DNA of 64,000 bases, from positions 83,851 to 147,850 of the forward strand of contig NZ_JADHZD010000011.1 of NCBI RefSeq assembly GCF_020102855.1, read 5' to 3'. Within the stretch, counting starts at the first letter, position 1. Each line of letters begins with the position of its first letter. The stretch comes from Nocardioides lacusdianchii (GTDB lineage Bacteria; Actinomycetota; Actinomycetes; Propionibacteriales; Nocardioidaceae). Shown in pieces: positions 23,410-32,801 of the stretch. The notes under the pieces were generated by a model. That model was not told where the DNA came from. It was given only the letters and a program-made list of their open reading frames with translations, and did no database searches. The translations under genes and the position numbers were made by a program.

Positions 23410-23601
23410 ATGGACGAGCACCACGAAGCCGAGGAGCCCGCCGAGATGTCCAGCGCCGTGCGCTCACGGTTCTGGGCGGGACTGAACCACGCGTCCGACC
23501 ACGGGGCGGACGGACAGGAGCCCGACGTCGGCGAGGCGCAGCCGGGCGGGGCCGGCCCCACGGCACAGGAGTCCTTCGCATCTCAGGACCAAGGGCCCTG
23601 A
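23410..23601 (+). CDS. Small acidic hypothetical protein
   Basis: 63 aa; ATG 23410 preceded by GAGGGG. Hydrophilic and probably disordered, rich in Glu, Asp, Gly and Gln (DEHHEAEEPAEM, AQESFASQDQGP). No recognised domain. The ribosome-binding site and divergent position from the 22948-23241 gene support it, but coding bias is weak. Confidence 0.4.
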   Translation: MDEHHEAEEPAEMSSAVRSRFWAGLNHASDHGADGQEPDVGEAQPGGAGPTAQESFASQDQGP

Positions 23602-23809
23602 CCAGCCGACAGCGTGGCGCCTAGCGTCAGTGGTGCGCGCCGGACAGCCGGGGGACCAGATGACGCGCGACGGGTCCGGGTCGCCGTGCTCACGCAGTGC
23701 GTACGACCCCGACCCACCACCGGGGGCCTTGCGACCGACGCTGGCAAGGCCCCCGGTTCCTCGCGGCAGCGGGCGCATCCCGAGCCGGTCCCGGGGTACG
23801 GGTGCAGGC

Positions 23810-23962
23810 ATGGACGACGACCGCGAGATGCCCACGACCAACCAGCCCCTCAACGCACCCGGCCCGCGCCCCAAGGTCACCCCGCTGCTCGCCGTGCTCG
23901 GCGTCGTGCTGCTGGTCGCGCTGATCTTCAGCGTGATCTCGCTGCTGCGCTACAACACCTGA
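23810..23962 (+). CDS. Small single-span membrane protein
   Basis: 50 aa from ATG 23810. A short polar N-terminus (DDDREMPTTNQPLNAPGPRPK) is followed by one strong transmembrane helix (LLAVLGVVLLVALIFSVISLL) and a 4-residue tail. Such tiny membrane proteins are common in actinobacteria and mostly uncharacterised. It converges on the phosphatase gene at 23988, 25 bp away. Confidence 0.55.
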   Translation: MDDDREMPTTNQPLNAPGPRPKVTPLLAVLGVVLLVALIFSVISLLRYNT

Positions 23963-23987
23963 GCCCGGGCATCCCGGGCCGCGCGGG

Positions 23988-26129
23988 TCACGGCTGTCGG
24001 AGCCGTACGGCCAGCAGCGCGACGTCGTCCTCGGGCGTGCCGTCCACCATGCCGTCGAGCAGACGGTCGCAGAGGTCCTCGACGTCGGCAGCGCCGGGCG
24101 CAGTGGTGCGTACGAGGTCGATGAGCTCGTCGATGCCCTCGTCGACGTCGCGCCCGCGTCGCTCGACGAGGCCGTCGGTGTAGAGGATGAGCGTGGCGCC
24201 GGGCTCGACGAAGGCCACCTGCTCCGCGCGGCGGGTCTCCGGGTCGAGCCCGAGCAGCAGGTCGTTGTCGTCCACGTCGGCGAGACGGGTGACGTCCCCG
24301 CCCGGCGTCAGCAGCAGCGCCGGCGGGTGTCCTGCGTGCGCCCAGCGCAGCACGACCTCCTCGCCGGCGTCGGCCCCGGCGCGGGGATGGCGCTCGAAGC
24401 GTGCGACCACTGCGGTGGCGGTCGTCTCCATCTGGAGCGACTGCATCACCGTGTCGACCCCCGACAGCACGGCGGCCGGCGCGTAGCCGCTGTGCACGGC
24501 CAGCCCGCGCAGCAGGCCGCGCAGCTGCCCCATGGCGGCCGCGGCCTCCACGTCGTGCCCCACCACGTCGCCGACGACGACCACGACGTCGTGCCCGCCG
24601 GGGCCACGGCTCTGCTGGAGGAACGCGTCGTACCAGTCGCCGCCGATGCGCGCCACGTCGCCCGCGGGGGCGTAGCGGGTGACGATCTCGAGGTGCTCGG
24701 GCCGGGGCGGATCGGTGAGCATGCTGCGCTGGAGGGTCTCGGAGACCTCGCGCTGCGAGGCGTACAGCCGTGCGTTGTCGAGGGCGAGGGCCGCGCGGGA
24801 CCCGATGTCCTCGAGCAGGGACTGGTCAGCGGTCGAGAAGGCCCGCCGGTCGTGGCCGCGGAAGAGGCTCACCACGGCGACTGTGCGACCGCGGGCGCGC
24901 AGCGGCACGATCATCGCGCTGGAGGGCGCCAGCTCGTGCAGGCGCTCGCGGGCCGGACCGGGGGACAGCACGGTGGCGATCCGGTCGGTCGCGTCCGAGG
25001 TGAGGAGGACCGATGCCATGTTGCGTACGGCGTGGGCCAGGAAGGACCCGTCGGTCAGCGCACCGAGGCGCAGCGAGGCGTACTCGCGCAGCGTCCCGGT
25101 CAGGGTCTCGTCGGTGTGGGCCCAGGTGACGTCGCGCAGGCCCCGGCGCCAGTCGCTGGCCTGCGGGTCCTCCACCAGCGTCACCAGGCACCAGTCGCCG
25201 AGCTCGGGGACCAGCAGGGTCGCGAGCCGGCTGACGCCCTCGGTCGGGTCGAGCGTGTCGCCGAGGTCCTCGGAGACCGATGCGAGCAGCGCGAGGCGGT
25301 GCGCGGACCGGTCCAGCGCGTCCTGCGTGGCACGACGCGCGGAGATGTCGTGGAAGTAGACGGCGAGCCCCTCCGGCGAGGGCCAGGCGCGGACCTCGTA
25401 CCACCCGTCCAGGGGGGCCGGGTAGTGCGCCTCGAACGACACCGGACCACCGGTGGCGAGGGCCTCGCGGTAGTGGGTCTCGAACGTGCTCCCCACCGCC
25501 GCGGGGAAGGCCTCCCAGATGCTCTCGCCCAGCAGGCGGGCCCGGCCCTGGCCGAGCAGCCGCTCGGCCTCGGAGTTGACGTAGGTGAAGCGCCACTCGT
25601 GGTCGAGCTGGTAGAACGCCGACGACATCGACTCCAGGACCCGGCCGACCCGGGCCTCGCCGTCGTGCACCGAAGTCGTGTCATAGGCAGCGCCCACGAG
25701 GCGTACGGCCCGGCCCGTGGTGTCGTCCGCCAGGGCACGGCCCCGCGCCTCGATCCACCGGAGCTCACCGGTCGGCAGGACGACGCGGTACTCGGCCTCG
25801 TAGTCACCGCACGTGGCGATCGCCCGCTCCAGGGCGTCGCTGACGCGCCGCAGGTCGTCGGGGTGCACGCACCGGTTGAAGGACTCGATGGTGCCGCCGA
25901 AGGACTCCTCGTCGAGCCCGAACAGCTCGAGCAGCCGACCGTCCCACCTCAGCCGGTCGTGGACGAGGTCCCAGACGAACGCGCCGACACCTGCGGCGTC
26001 CACCGCCAACCGCCACGCGATGCGGTCGCTCTCGGCGTCGAGCGTGGTCGCCGAGCGTGGCGGCGGGACCCGCGGGGCGGACTCGTCGCGCGCGTGCTCG
26101 TCCGCGCTCGTCGGACCGCTGTGGGACAC
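23988..26129 (-). CDS. PAS-PAS-GAF-PP2C (RsbU/SpoIIE-type) serine phosphatase
   Basis: 713 aa, GTG 26129 with AAGGTAGG upstream. Two PAS domains (about 40-155 and 160-270), a GAF domain (about 285-440) and a C-terminal PP2C phosphatase (about 470-705) are visible. Metal-binding acids appear in GGDWYDAF, VVVGDVVGHD, LYTDGLVERRG and EDDVALLAV. Such proteins dephosphorylate anti-sigma-factor antagonists in partner-switching systems in response to a sensed signal. There is no membrane span, so the sensor is cytoplasmic. No kinase or STAS partner is adjacent. The signal and target are unknown. Confidence 0.88.
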   Translation of the reverse strand: MSHSGPTSADEHARDESAPRVPPPRSATTLDAESDRIAWRLAVDAAGVGAFVWDLVHDRLRWDGRLLELFGLDEESFGGTIESFNRCVHPDDLRRVSDALERAIATCGDYEAEYRVVLPTGELRWIEARGRALADDTTGRAVRLVGAAYDTTSVHDGEARVGRVLESMSSAFYQLDHEWRFTYVNSEAERLLGQGRARLLGESIWEAFPAAVGSTFETHYREALATGGPVSFEAHYPAPLDGWYEVRAWPSPEGLAVYFHDISARRATQDALDRSAHRLALLASVSEDLGDTLDPTEGVSRLATLLVPELGDWCLVTLVEDPQASDWRRGLRDVTWAHTDETLTGTLREYASLRLGALTDGSFLAHAVRNMASVLLTSDATDRIATVLSPGPARERLHELAPSSAMIVPLRARGRTVAVVSLFRGHDRRAFSTADQSLLEDIGSRAALALDNARLYASQREVSETLQRSMLTDPPRPEHLEIVTRYAPAGDVARIGGDWYDAFLQQSRGPGGHDVVVVVGDVVGHDVEAAAAMGQLRGLLRGLAVHSGYAPAAVLSGVDTVMQSLQMETTATAVVARFERHPRAGADAGEEVVLRWAHAGHPPALLLTPGGDVTRLADVDDNDLLLGLDPETRRAEQVAFVEPGATLILYTDGLVERRGRDVDEGIDELIDLVRTTAPGAADVEDLCDRLLDGMVDGTPEDDVALLAVRLRQP

Positions 26130-26219
26130 CGAGGCCTACCTTCATGCCAGATCCGGGCAACCCGCCGTCTCGAGGCACCGGCTACAGGGTGTCACACCGG
26201 CGGGCACCGCCATGGCGTT

Positions 26220-26810
26220 TCAGGCGTGACGCGGGCGCGCGGCCGGCGGCAGGTCGTCCTCGGGGGCGACGGGCGCCGACAGCGGGTCCGCGGGGAGCTG
26301 CTCCACCTGCTCGCGGCACCACACGGAGACCTCGCGCGTGCCCGACAGCACCGCGGCACGGAAGTCTGCCCACGGCTCCCACGCGGTCTCGCCGACCTCG
26401 GTCGGGTCGGGGTCGACCGGCCCCGGTGCGAGCGCGACGTAGACCGGGCACATCTCGTTCTCCACGACCCCGTCCTGCTCGGCGCGGTAGCGGAACCGCG
26501 GCAGGACCAGGCGCAGGTCGGTGAGGTGGGTGCCCAGCTCCTGCTCGACCCGTCGGCGCACGGCCTCGGCGAGCGGCTCCCCGGGTGCCGGGTGCCCGCA
26601 GCAGCTGTTGGTCCAGACGCCGGGGAAGGTGCGCTTGTCGTCGGCACGACGGGTGAGCAGGACGTTGCCCGCCCCGTCGAAGAGGTAGCACGAGAAGGCG
26701 AGGTGCAGCGGCGTCCCGGCGTGGTGGACGCCGAGCTTGTCGGCGGTGCCGACGGCGTGGCCCTCCTCGTCGAGGAGCACCACCTGCTCGGGGGCGGCGA
26801 GGTGGGTCAT
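26220..26810 (-). CDS. idi: Isopentenyl-diphosphate delta-isomerase (type I)
   Basis: 196 aa. A Nudix-fold enzyme converting IPP to DMAPP to balance building blocks for the GGPP synthase at the other end of the operon. The catalytic Cys is in NSCCGHP and the active-site Glu in ENEMCPVYVA; TRRADDKRTFPGVW is typical. ATG 26810 overlaps the preceding stop by ATGA. It is the last gene of the 15-gene operon. The C-terminal ~15 residues (PEDDLPPAARPRHA) are an unconserved tail. Confidence 0.92.
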   Translation of the reverse strand: MTHLAAPEQVVLLDEEGHAVGTADKLGVHHAGTPLHLAFSCYLFDGAGNVLLTRRADDKRTFPGVWTNSCCGHPAPGEPLAEAVRRRVEQELGTHLTDLRLVLPRFRYRAEQDGVVENEMCPVYVALAPGPVDPDPTEVGETAWEPWADFRAAVLSGTREVSVWCREQVEQLPADPLSAPVAPEDDLPPAARPRHA

Positions 26811-27844
26811 GAGGTCCTTCCGACAGGTCGGGCGAGCTGGTTGACGGCGGTGGAGAACAGCCAGGGGGCGCGGGCCGCCGCCGGGACGAGGTGGCGGCGC
26901 ACCGTCGGCTGCCCGGTGGCGCGCAGGAGGAGGTGGGTGAGCGCCTCGTGGCGCAGGCCGAGCCGGCGGGCGACGGACGCGTAGTGCTGGGGGCGTCCGG
27001 CGGCCAGGCACTCCACCGCGGCCCGGGCCTGGCCCAGCCCGAGCGCGAGCCCCTCCCCGGTGAGGGCGTCGACGTAGCCCGCGGCGTCGCCGACCAGCAG
27101 GACCCGGCCGCGCACGCGGGAGCTGGCCCGCTGGCGCAGCGGTCCGGCGCCCATCACGGTCGTGCGCGGACCGGTGAGGCGCTGCTCGAGCACCGGGAAG
27201 TCGGCGAGCAGGTCCTCGAAGCGGGAGCCGGCGTCGGCGAGAACGGCGACGCCGACCAGGTCGTCGCCGACGGGGGTCACGTAGGCCTCGGCACGCCGCG
27301 ACCAGTGCACCTCGACGTACGACGACCACGGCGCCTGCCGGACGTGGCAGCGCAGCCCGAAGCGGCGCCGGCCCGAGTGAGGCACCTCGAGCCCCACCAG
27401 CCGGCGCACGGGGGAGTGCAGCCCGTCGGCCGCGACCAGGTAGCGCGCCCGGCGTCCCTCGACGACGAGGTGGTCACCCCGGTCGTCGACGGTGCGGACC
27501 GGGGTGGGGTCGACCTCGATCCCGGCGGCCTCCACCTGCTCGGACAGCGCGGCGTGGAGCACCGTGCGGCGTACGCCTCGACCCGGGCCGGCGGCGAAGG
27601 CGGCGCGGACCTCCTTGCCCACCCGGTCGTCGAGGTAGTGGATGCCGGCCAGGTCGCGACCGTGCGGGTGGACGCCCAGGTCGGCGAGCTCGGCGACGGC
27701 GCCGGGCATGAGGCCCTCGCCGCACGCCTTGTCGACCGGGCCGCCGCGCGGCTCGTGCACCAGGACCGACAGCCCGGCCCGGTGGGCGTGCAGCGCCGTG
27801 GCGAGGCCGACGGGCCCGCCGCCGGCGACGACGAGGTCATGCAC
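26807..27844 (-). CDS. FAD-dependent oxidoreductase (geranylgeranyl reductase / SrsC-like)
   Basis: 345 aa from GTG 27844, overlapping the methyltransferase gene by 8 bp. N-terminal FAD-binding motif VAGGGPVGLATALHAHRAG, then PVDKACGEGLMP, and the second FAD motif [24 protein letters not shown]. The KACGEGLMP motif is shared by geranylgeranyl reductases and related monooxygenases. Following a type III PKS and an ICMT-type methyltransferase, it takes the place of the flavin hydroxylase SrsC in the S. griseus srsABC set. Alternatively it saturates a prenyl chain. Both are inferred from context. Confidence 0.75.
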   Translation of the reverse strand: MHDLVVAGGGPVGLATALHAHRAGLSVLVHEPRGGPVDKACGEGLMPGAVAELADLGVHPHGRDLAGIHYLDDRVGKEVRAAFAAGPGRGVRRTVLHAALSEQVEAAGIEVDPTPVRTVDDRGDHLVVEGRRARYLVAADGLHSPVRRLVGLEVPHSGRRRFGLRCHVRQAPWSSYVEVHWSRRAEAYVTPVGDDLVGVAVLADAGSRFEDLLADFPVLEQRLTGPRTTVMGAGPLRQRASSRVRGRVLLVGDAAGYVDALTGEGLALGLGQARAAVECLAAGRPQHYASVARRLGLRHEALTHLLLRATGQPTVRRHLVPAAARAPWLFSTAVNQLARPVGRTS

Positions 27845-28379
27845 CGGCGGCCTCCGTGGTCCGGGGCAGGGTCGCCAGCGCGCGGTCCTCGACCCGGATC
27901 CGGACCGCGAGCAGGCCGGCGTTGAGGACGGTGAAGACCAGCGCGGTGATCCAGGCGGCGTGCACGAGCGGCAGGGCGATGCCCTCGACCACGACCGCGA
28001 CGTAGTTGGGGTGGCGCATGAGCCGGTAGGGGCCGCCCGTCACCGGCGGCAGTCCCGGCACGATGATGACGCGGGTGTTCCACCGCCGCCCGAGGGTGCT
28101 GATGCACCACCAGCGCAGGGCCTGCGAGGCGACGACGAGGGCGAGCATCGACCACGCCAGGACGGACGGGACGTCCGGGCGCCGGACCCATGCCTCGACG
28201 AGGGCGCCGACGAGCAGGCCGGTGTGCAGCACGACCATGAAGGGGAAGTGGCCCTGGCCGCTCTCGACTCCGCCGCGCTCCTTGCTCCACGCGGCGTTGC
28301 GCACCGACACCACCAGCTCGGCCACGCGCTCGAGGCCGACGAGGGCGACGAGGACGGTGAAGGCCAGCAGCGTGGTCAC
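27837..28379 (-). CDS. ICMT-type membrane methyltransferase (SrsB/BpsB-like)
   Basis: 180 aa; GTG 28379 overlaps the PKS stop (GTGA). Several membrane spans and the isoprenylcysteine carboxyl methyltransferase signature: [16 protein letters not shown], then [24 protein letters not shown], which binds S-adenosylmethionine. In S. griseus (SrsB) and Bacillus (BpsB), relatives next to type III PKS genes methylate the hydroxyl of alkylresorcinols or alkylpyrones. The same job is likely here given the direct coupling to the PKS. Confidence 0.8.
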   Translation of the reverse strand: MTTLLAFTVLVALVGLERVAELVVSVRNAAWSKERGGVESGQGHFPFMVVLHTGLLVGALVEAWVRRPDVPSVLAWSMLALVVASQALRWWCISTLGRRWNTRVIIVPGLPPVTGGPYRLMRHPNYVAVVVEGIALPLVHAAWITALVFTVLNAGLLAVRIRVEDRALATLPRTTEAAGA

Positions 28380-29434
28380 GACGTCGCCCTCAGCAGCACG
28401 AGCTCGGAGCAGAAGCCCGGGCCCATGGCCAGGAGCACGCCGTGGGTGCCGGGGGCGGGCGGGCGCTCGCGCAGCGTGTCCTCCAGGACCTGGAGCACCG
28501 AGACCGAGGAGAGGTTGCCGACCTTGGCCAGCGACTCCCAGGTGAGCCGCACCGCGTCGCGGGGGACCTCCAGCGCCGACTCGAGCGCCTCGATGACCTT
28601 GGGGCCGCCGGGGTGGCACACCCACCACCCGATGTCGGCGCGGGTGAGCCCGTGGGAGTCGAGGAACGCGTCGACGTCGCCGCGCAGGTAGCGCTCCACG
28701 AGGTGCGGCACCTCGGCGTCCAGGACGATCCGCAGGCCGCTGGCGGCGACGTCGAAGCCCATGGTGCGCTCGCTGTCGGGGTAGAGGCGGCTCCGGGAGT
28801 CGAGGACCTCGACCGGACCGCCGGGCCGACCCTCGCTGCCGACGGCGACGACCGCGGCGGCACCGTCACCGAAGAGCCCGCTGGCCACCAGGTTGGGCAC
28901 CGACACGTCGTCGCGCTGGAGGGTGAGCGAGCACAGCTCGACGGCGACGAGCACGGCGGTGTGGCCGGGGTGGCCGAGCAGGTAGTCGTGCACCCGGGCG
29001 ATGCCGGCCGCGCCAGCCACGCAGCCCAGCCCCACCAGCGGCATCCGGCGTACGTCCTCGCGCAGCCCCACCTGGGCGGCGATGCGCGCGTCGAGCGAGG
29101 GGACCGCCAGGCCCGTGACGGTCGCGGTCACGACCAGGTCGACGTCGGAGGGCGTCAGGTCGGCGGCCTTGAGCGCGTCGACGAGGGCGCGCGAGCCCAG
29201 CTCCACGGCGTGCTCGATGAACTGGTCGTTGGCGTGCCCGAAGTCCTCGAGCCGGGCGTAGTCCTCCAGCGGCAGCACCGTGTGGCGTCGCTCCACGCCG
29301 GCGTTGCGGTGGAAGCGCCGCAGCAGGGCGTGGTCGAGGCTGCGCTGGGAGATCACCTGGGCGAAGGCCTCGGTGATCTCGGCCTGGGGATGGGAGTGCG
29401 CCGGCAGCGCACCTCGGACGGAGAGGATCCTCAT
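28376..29434 (-). CDS. Type III polyketide synthase
   Basis: 352 aa, standard for chalcone-synthase-type enzymes. The catalytic triad is visible: Cys138 in [12 protein letters not shown], His in [11 protein letters not shown] (about 291) and Asn in [10 protein letters not shown] (about 324). It condenses an acyl starter with malonyl-CoA units. With the adjacent ICMT and FAD enzymes it most resembles alkylresorcinol/alkylpyrone synthases (SrsA, BpsA) rather than the THN synthase RppA, though product class needs experiment. It starts one base after the upstream stop. Confidence 0.88.
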   Translation of the reverse strand: MRILSVRGALPAHSHPQAEITEAFAQVISQRSLDHALLRRFHRNAGVERRHTVLPLEDYARLEDFGHANDQFIEHAVELGSRALVDALKAADLTPSDVDLVVTATVTGLAVPSLDARIAAQVGLREDVRRMPLVGLGCVAGAAGIARVHDYLLGHPGHTAVLVAVELCSLTLQRDDVSVPNLVASGLFGDGAAAVVAVGSEGRPGGPVEVLDSRSRLYPDSERTMGFDVAASGLRIVLDAEVPHLVERYLRGDVDAFLDSHGLTRADIGWWVCHPGGPKVIEALESALEVPRDAVRLTWESLAKVGNLSSVSVLQVLEDTLRERPPAPGTHGVLLAMGPGFCSELVLLRATS

Positions 29435-29435
29435 G

Positions 29436-30644
29436 TCAGCTACCTCGATGTGATCGGGACGGGGGCGGGTCGGACGGGAGGGACGGACGGGCGAGGGCGC
29501 CGAGCAGGCCGCCTGCCAGGCGGGGGCCGATCCGGCCGTCGCCGAGGCCGAGCTCGACGAGCGTGTCGAACGCGTGGCGGTCGCGGCCGGCCGCGCGGAT
29601 GCCGGCGTCGACGATCCGGGGGGACTGCGCGAGGCGCGAGGCCAGCCAGGTGTGGCGCAGGTGGGTGCCCAGCATCTCGCGGACCACGGTGCGGTGCCGC
29701 TCGCCGGCGTCGTCGCCACGGCCGAGGGCCACGGCGCGTGCGGCGGTGCGCCCGGCGGCGATGCCGGTGGCGACGGCGTAGTAGATGCCCTCGCCGGTCA
29801 TCGGGTTGACCAGGCCGGCCGCGTCGCCGACCAGCAGCACGCGACCGTCGGGCTGCTCCCAGCGCCAGGAGCTGAGGGGCAGGTGGTGCCCGCGCCAGTC
29901 GGTGCCGGTGCTCGCCATGCCGGGCAGGAGCTCCTCGAGCTGCTCGAGCAGCAGGCGCCGGCTCGGCGGGCTCCCCTCGCCGCGGCCCCGCGGCAGCAGC
30001 TCGCCGTAGCCGACGTTGGCGAGGCCGTCGCCGCGGTCGAACGCCCAGGCGTACGACGGCTGGGTGCGCTCGCCGTAGCGGATCACCTGACGCCCGGCCA
30101 GGTGCGGGGGAGTCGGCGCGTAGCCGCGGATCGCGAGCGCGCGCTGGTCGCGTCTCCGTCCGAGCAGCGCGGTGCGCACGAGCGAGTGGGCCCCGTCGGC
30201 GCCGACGACCACGCGCGCGGCGAAGCGCTCGGAGACCACCGCCCGCCCGGGCTCGGTCGTGACGGATGTGACCCGGTGGCGGCGCAGGACCGCACCGGCG
30301 GCCACGGCCTTCTCGACCAGGCGGGCGTCGAGCACCCGGCGCGGCACGACGTAGGCCTCGCGGCGCATCGGCCCCGCGACGCGTACGTCGCCGCGGGACA
30401 GCTCCAGGTCGCGCAGCGGCGCCCAGCCGTCCACCACGTCGGCGGCGCCGACCTCGGCGAGCCGGTCGATGGCGTGCGGGGCGATCCCGTCGCCGCACGA
30501 CTTGTCGCGCGGGAAGTCACTCCGGTCGAGCAGCAGCACCCGCAGGGTCGGGTCGGCGGTGAGCGCGCCGAGGGCGGCCGACGACCCGGCCGGGCCCGCG
30601 CCCACCACGACGAGGTCCCACTGCTCCACGCCCGGGGCGCTCAT
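29436..30644 (-). CDS. Geranylgeranyl reductase family flavoprotein
   Basis: 402 aa; ATG 30644 overlaps the UbiA stop. FAD motif [17 protein letters not shown] at the N-terminus, then [19 protein letters not shown] (the P-x-x-K-x-CGDG motif of geranylgeranyl reductases) and [24 protein letters not shown]. It likely reduces double bonds of a geranylgeranyl or longer prenyl chain, or of a prenylated aromatic made by the neighbouring UbiA enzyme. It is one of two such flavoproteins in the operon; this longer one is the better candidate for true chain reduction. Confidence 0.82.
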   Translation of the reverse strand: MSAPGVEQWDLVVVGAGPAGSSAALGALTADPTLRVLLLDRSDFPRDKSCGDGIAPHAIDRLAEVGAADVVDGWAPLRDLELSRGDVRVAGPMRREAYVVPRRVLDARLVEKAVAAGAVLRRHRVTSVTTEPGRAVVSERFAARVVVGADGAHSLVRTALLGRRRDQRALAIRGYAPTPPHLAGRQVIRYGERTQPSYAWAFDRGDGLANVGYGELLPRGRGEGSPPSRRLLLEQLEELLPGMASTGTDWRGHHLPLSSWRWEQPDGRVLLVGDAAGLVNPMTGEGIYYAVATGIAAGRTAARAVALGRGDDAGERHRTVVREMLGTHLRHTWLASRLAQSPRIVDAGIRAAGRDRHAFDTLVELGLGDGRIGPRLAGGLLGALARPSLPSDPPPSRSHRGS

Positions 30645-31465
30645 CGGGCCACCACGAGCAGGGTCGCGTCGACCAGCGCGATGGCGATGGCGGCGAGGAA
30701 GGGAGCGCGACGGGGGCCGGTGACGACCACGACGGCCAGCGCGAGCACGAGCGCCGCCGTCGCCACGGTCACGGCGGTCGGGGGTGCCGCGCCGACGAGG
30801 GCGACGAGGGAGGCGGTGACGAGGACGACGGCTGCCACGGGGGCGATGCGGGCGCGCCCGAGGCGGTGCGGCAGGCCGCGTACGCCCGTGGCCGCGTCGT
30901 CGTCGAGGTCGGGCAGGACGTTGAGGAGGTGGGCGCCCACGCCGAGCAGGGCAGCCGCCAGCGGCCACCACCACGGCGGCAGCTCACCGTCGGCCAGGGA
31001 CACGACCGCGGTGAGGCCGCCGAACGAGAGGGCGTACGGCGCCCAGGACCACGCCGTCGCCTTGAGCCCGAGGTTGTAGGCCCAGGCCGACGCCACGCAG
31101 CCGAGGTGCACCAGCCCTGCTGCGGTGCCGAGCGCCATCGACAGCAGCACGCACACCACGACGGCGGCGGCGCAGGCGGCGCGGACGCCGCGCACGGACA
31201 CCTCCCCGGTCGCCATCGGCTTGTCGGTGCGTCCCGCGGCAAGGTCGCGCGGGAGGTCGATCAGGTCGTTGCTCCAGCCGATCGACAGCTGCCCGGCGAG
31301 CACGGCCGCGACCACGAGCGCGGACCGGGATGCATCCAGTCCCTGGGCCACGCAGAGGAGTCCGGCCAGGACGGTCACGGCCACTGCCGGGCCGGCGTGT
31401 GCGGCGCCCAGGACGCCGAGGGCCGCGCGCGAGCCGCGGCGCGCGGGTGCGGTGGCGGCGCTCAT
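30641..31465 (-). CDS. UbiA-family prenyltransferase
   Basis: 274 aa, polytopic. First Asp-rich motif NDLIDLPRDLAAGRTDKP (about 66-83) and second motif DLDDDAATGVRGLP (about 186-199) bind prenyl diphosphate through Mg2+. It could prenylate an aromatic polyketide from the downstream type III PKS, or act like the lycopene elongase CrtEb that makes C50 carotenoids together with CrtYe/Yf. Its position between PAP2 and the GGR/PKS block, rather than beside crtYe/Yf, slightly favours the first. ATG 31465 overlaps the PAP2 stop. Confidence 0.8.
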   Translation of the reverse strand: MSAATAPARRGSRAALGVLGAAHAGPAVAVTVLAGLLCVAQGLDASRSALVVAAVLAGQLSIGWSNDLIDLPRDLAAGRTDKPMATGEVSVRGVRAACAAAVVVCVLLSMALGTAAGLVHLGCVASAWAYNLGLKATAWSWAPYALSFGGLTAVVSLADGELPPWWWPLAAALLGVGAHLLNVLPDLDDDAATGVRGLPHRLGRARIAPVAAVVLVTASLVALVGAAPPTAVTVATAALVLALAVVVVTGPRRAPFLAAIAIALVDATLLVVAR

Positions 31466-32304
31466 GTGCCCACCCTTGCTCGCCGCGCCAACGACGTCGG
31501 TGCCAGCGTCGAGGCCAGGCCCAGCGCGAGCGCGGCGACCAGCCAGCCGGCCAGCACGTCAGCGACGTAGTGCTCGCCGGTGTAGACGAGCACCGCCGCC
31601 ATCGTCACGGCGTAGGCGAGCAACGCCCCGCGTGCCCACCGTGACACCGAGGGCCAGAGGAAGAGGGCGACGAGCAGCGCAGCCCCGGCGTGCAGCGACG
31701 GCATCGCCGCCACCGGGTTGCTGCCGTCCTGCCCGAGCTGGGTGAGGCGACCGACCACGTCGAGGTGGAGGTAGTCCCACCCGACGTGGGAGATGCGCTC
31801 CACCGGTCCGATGTCGCCGCTCTCGGAGGCGAGCCACGGCGGTGCGGCGGGGTAGGCGACGTAGATCGCGATCCCGAGGAACGACATGGACAGCACGGCC
31901 ACCAGCCACGAGGTGAATCGCTCGCGCAGCCGGAACCAGACGAGGGTCGTCAGCAGCGGGATGGTGACGAAGTGGGTGACGTAGACCAGCGCCGCGATGG
32001 CGTCGTACCACTGCGGGGAGCCGGCGAGCAGCCGCTCCTGGAGCCACACGGTGGGCACGGCACCGAACAGGCGCTCGTCGGCCACCGCGGGACCCGAGAC
32101 GTGCAGCGGCGCGCCCACCCGGTTGGTCGTGGCCCCGTCACCGGTCTCGAGCGGCGCGCTGACCCACCCGGCGACGGCGTAGGCGAGGAGGATCGCGCTC
32201 AGCGGCGACCACGAGATGAGGAACTGCGCGATCGGGCCGTGGCGCGAGTCGTCGCCGGACGTCTCGGCCCGCTCCCCGGTCCGCGCCTGCGCCTCGGTGC
32301 TCAC
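31462..32304 (-). CDS. PAP2-superfamily membrane phosphatase/transferase
   Basis: 280 aa from GTG 32304 (GTGA overlap with the previous stop). About six membrane spans. PAP2 motifs C2 (MPSLHAGAALLVA) and C3 (YTGEHYVADVLAGW) are present. The classical KxxxxxxRP motif is not, which is typical of the inositol-phosphotransferase-like PAP2 branch. YPAAPPWLA between them fits that branch. In this operon it may hydrolyse or transfer a prenyl or lipid phosphate. The role is inferred. Confidence 0.75.
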   Translation of the reverse strand: MSTEAQARTGERAETSGDDSRHGPIAQFLISWSPLSAILLAYAVAGWVSAPLETGDGATTNRVGAPLHVSGPAVADERLFGAVPTVWLQERLLAGSPQWYDAIAALVYVTHFVTIPLLTTLVWFRLRERFTSWLVAVLSMSFLGIAIYVAYPAAPPWLASESGDIGPVERISHVGWDYLHLDVVGRLTQLGQDGSNPVAAMPSLHAGAALLVALFLWPSVSRWARGALLAYAVTMAAVLVYTGEHYVADVLAGWLVAALALGLASTLAPTSLARRARVGT

Positions 32305-32801
32305 GACCGGCTCCCGCGCCGCGACAGCCGCACGAGGATCGCCTGGGTGCGGAAGCGGTTGTAGCGCTGGATGAGGATGAAGGGCAGGTTCACGAGCACC
32401 CCGTACCCCATCAGGAGCGCGGCAGGCAGCGGCGGGTTCCAGAGCACGAAGAGGGGGCTGCACGCCATCGCCCACCAGTGCCCGAGCTCGGCGCGACGCG
32501 TCTCGCGGACGAACTGCTCGAGCCCCGCGACGTCGGCCGAGGGCAGCTGCCGCTTGCTCACCCCGCCCGCGAACAGGGCGCCGGCCTCGGGGAGCCGGTC
32601 CTTCCACCGGTGGATGCGCAGCCGGCGTCGGTAGAGCCGTCCGTCGCGCTCGAACGCCCGCTGGCGCAGCACGAACCCGTCCCGGCCCAGCCGATCGTCG
32701 CCGAGGCGGTGCGCGGCATATCCGGTGGCGGCGTGGAAGACGCCCCAGGCGACCACGTCGACGGCCACCGTGACGGTCTGCGGCATCACGTAGCGCAGCA
32801 T
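32301..32801 (-). CDS. CrtO-like glycosyl-carotenoid acyltransferase
   Basis: 166 aa; ATG 32801 overlaps the glycosyltransferase stop (TGATG). Two or three membrane spans and the family segment RIHRWKDRLPEAGALFAGG, matching glycosyl-4,4'-diaponeurosporenoate acyltransferases (staphyloxanthin CrtO). It would esterify the sugar of a glycosylated carotenoid with a fatty acid. The preceding gene encodes a fitting glycosyltransferase, so the two together finish the pigment. Assigned from motif and context. Confidence 0.75.
   Translation of the reverse strand: MLRYVMPQTVTVAVDVVAWGVFHAATGYAAHRLGDDRLGRDGFVLRQRAFERDGRLYRRRLRIHRWKDRLPEAGALFAGGVSKRQLPSADVAGLEQFVRETRRAELGHWWAMACSPLFVLWNPPLPAALLMGYGVLVNLPFILIQRYNRFRTQAILVRLSRRGSRS

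Noticed and set aside
23988..26984. Very long plus-strand frames opposite the PP2C phosphatase and the crt operon
   Set aside because: Typical antisense shadows of high-GC genes. The minus-strand products have complete catalytic motifs.
26807..27844. Naming this gene as lycopene beta-cyclase CrtY
   Set aside because: It is a flavoprotein of similar size, but it has the KACGEGLMP motif of geranylgeranyl-reductase-type enzymes, and a CrtYe/Yf cyclase pair is already present.
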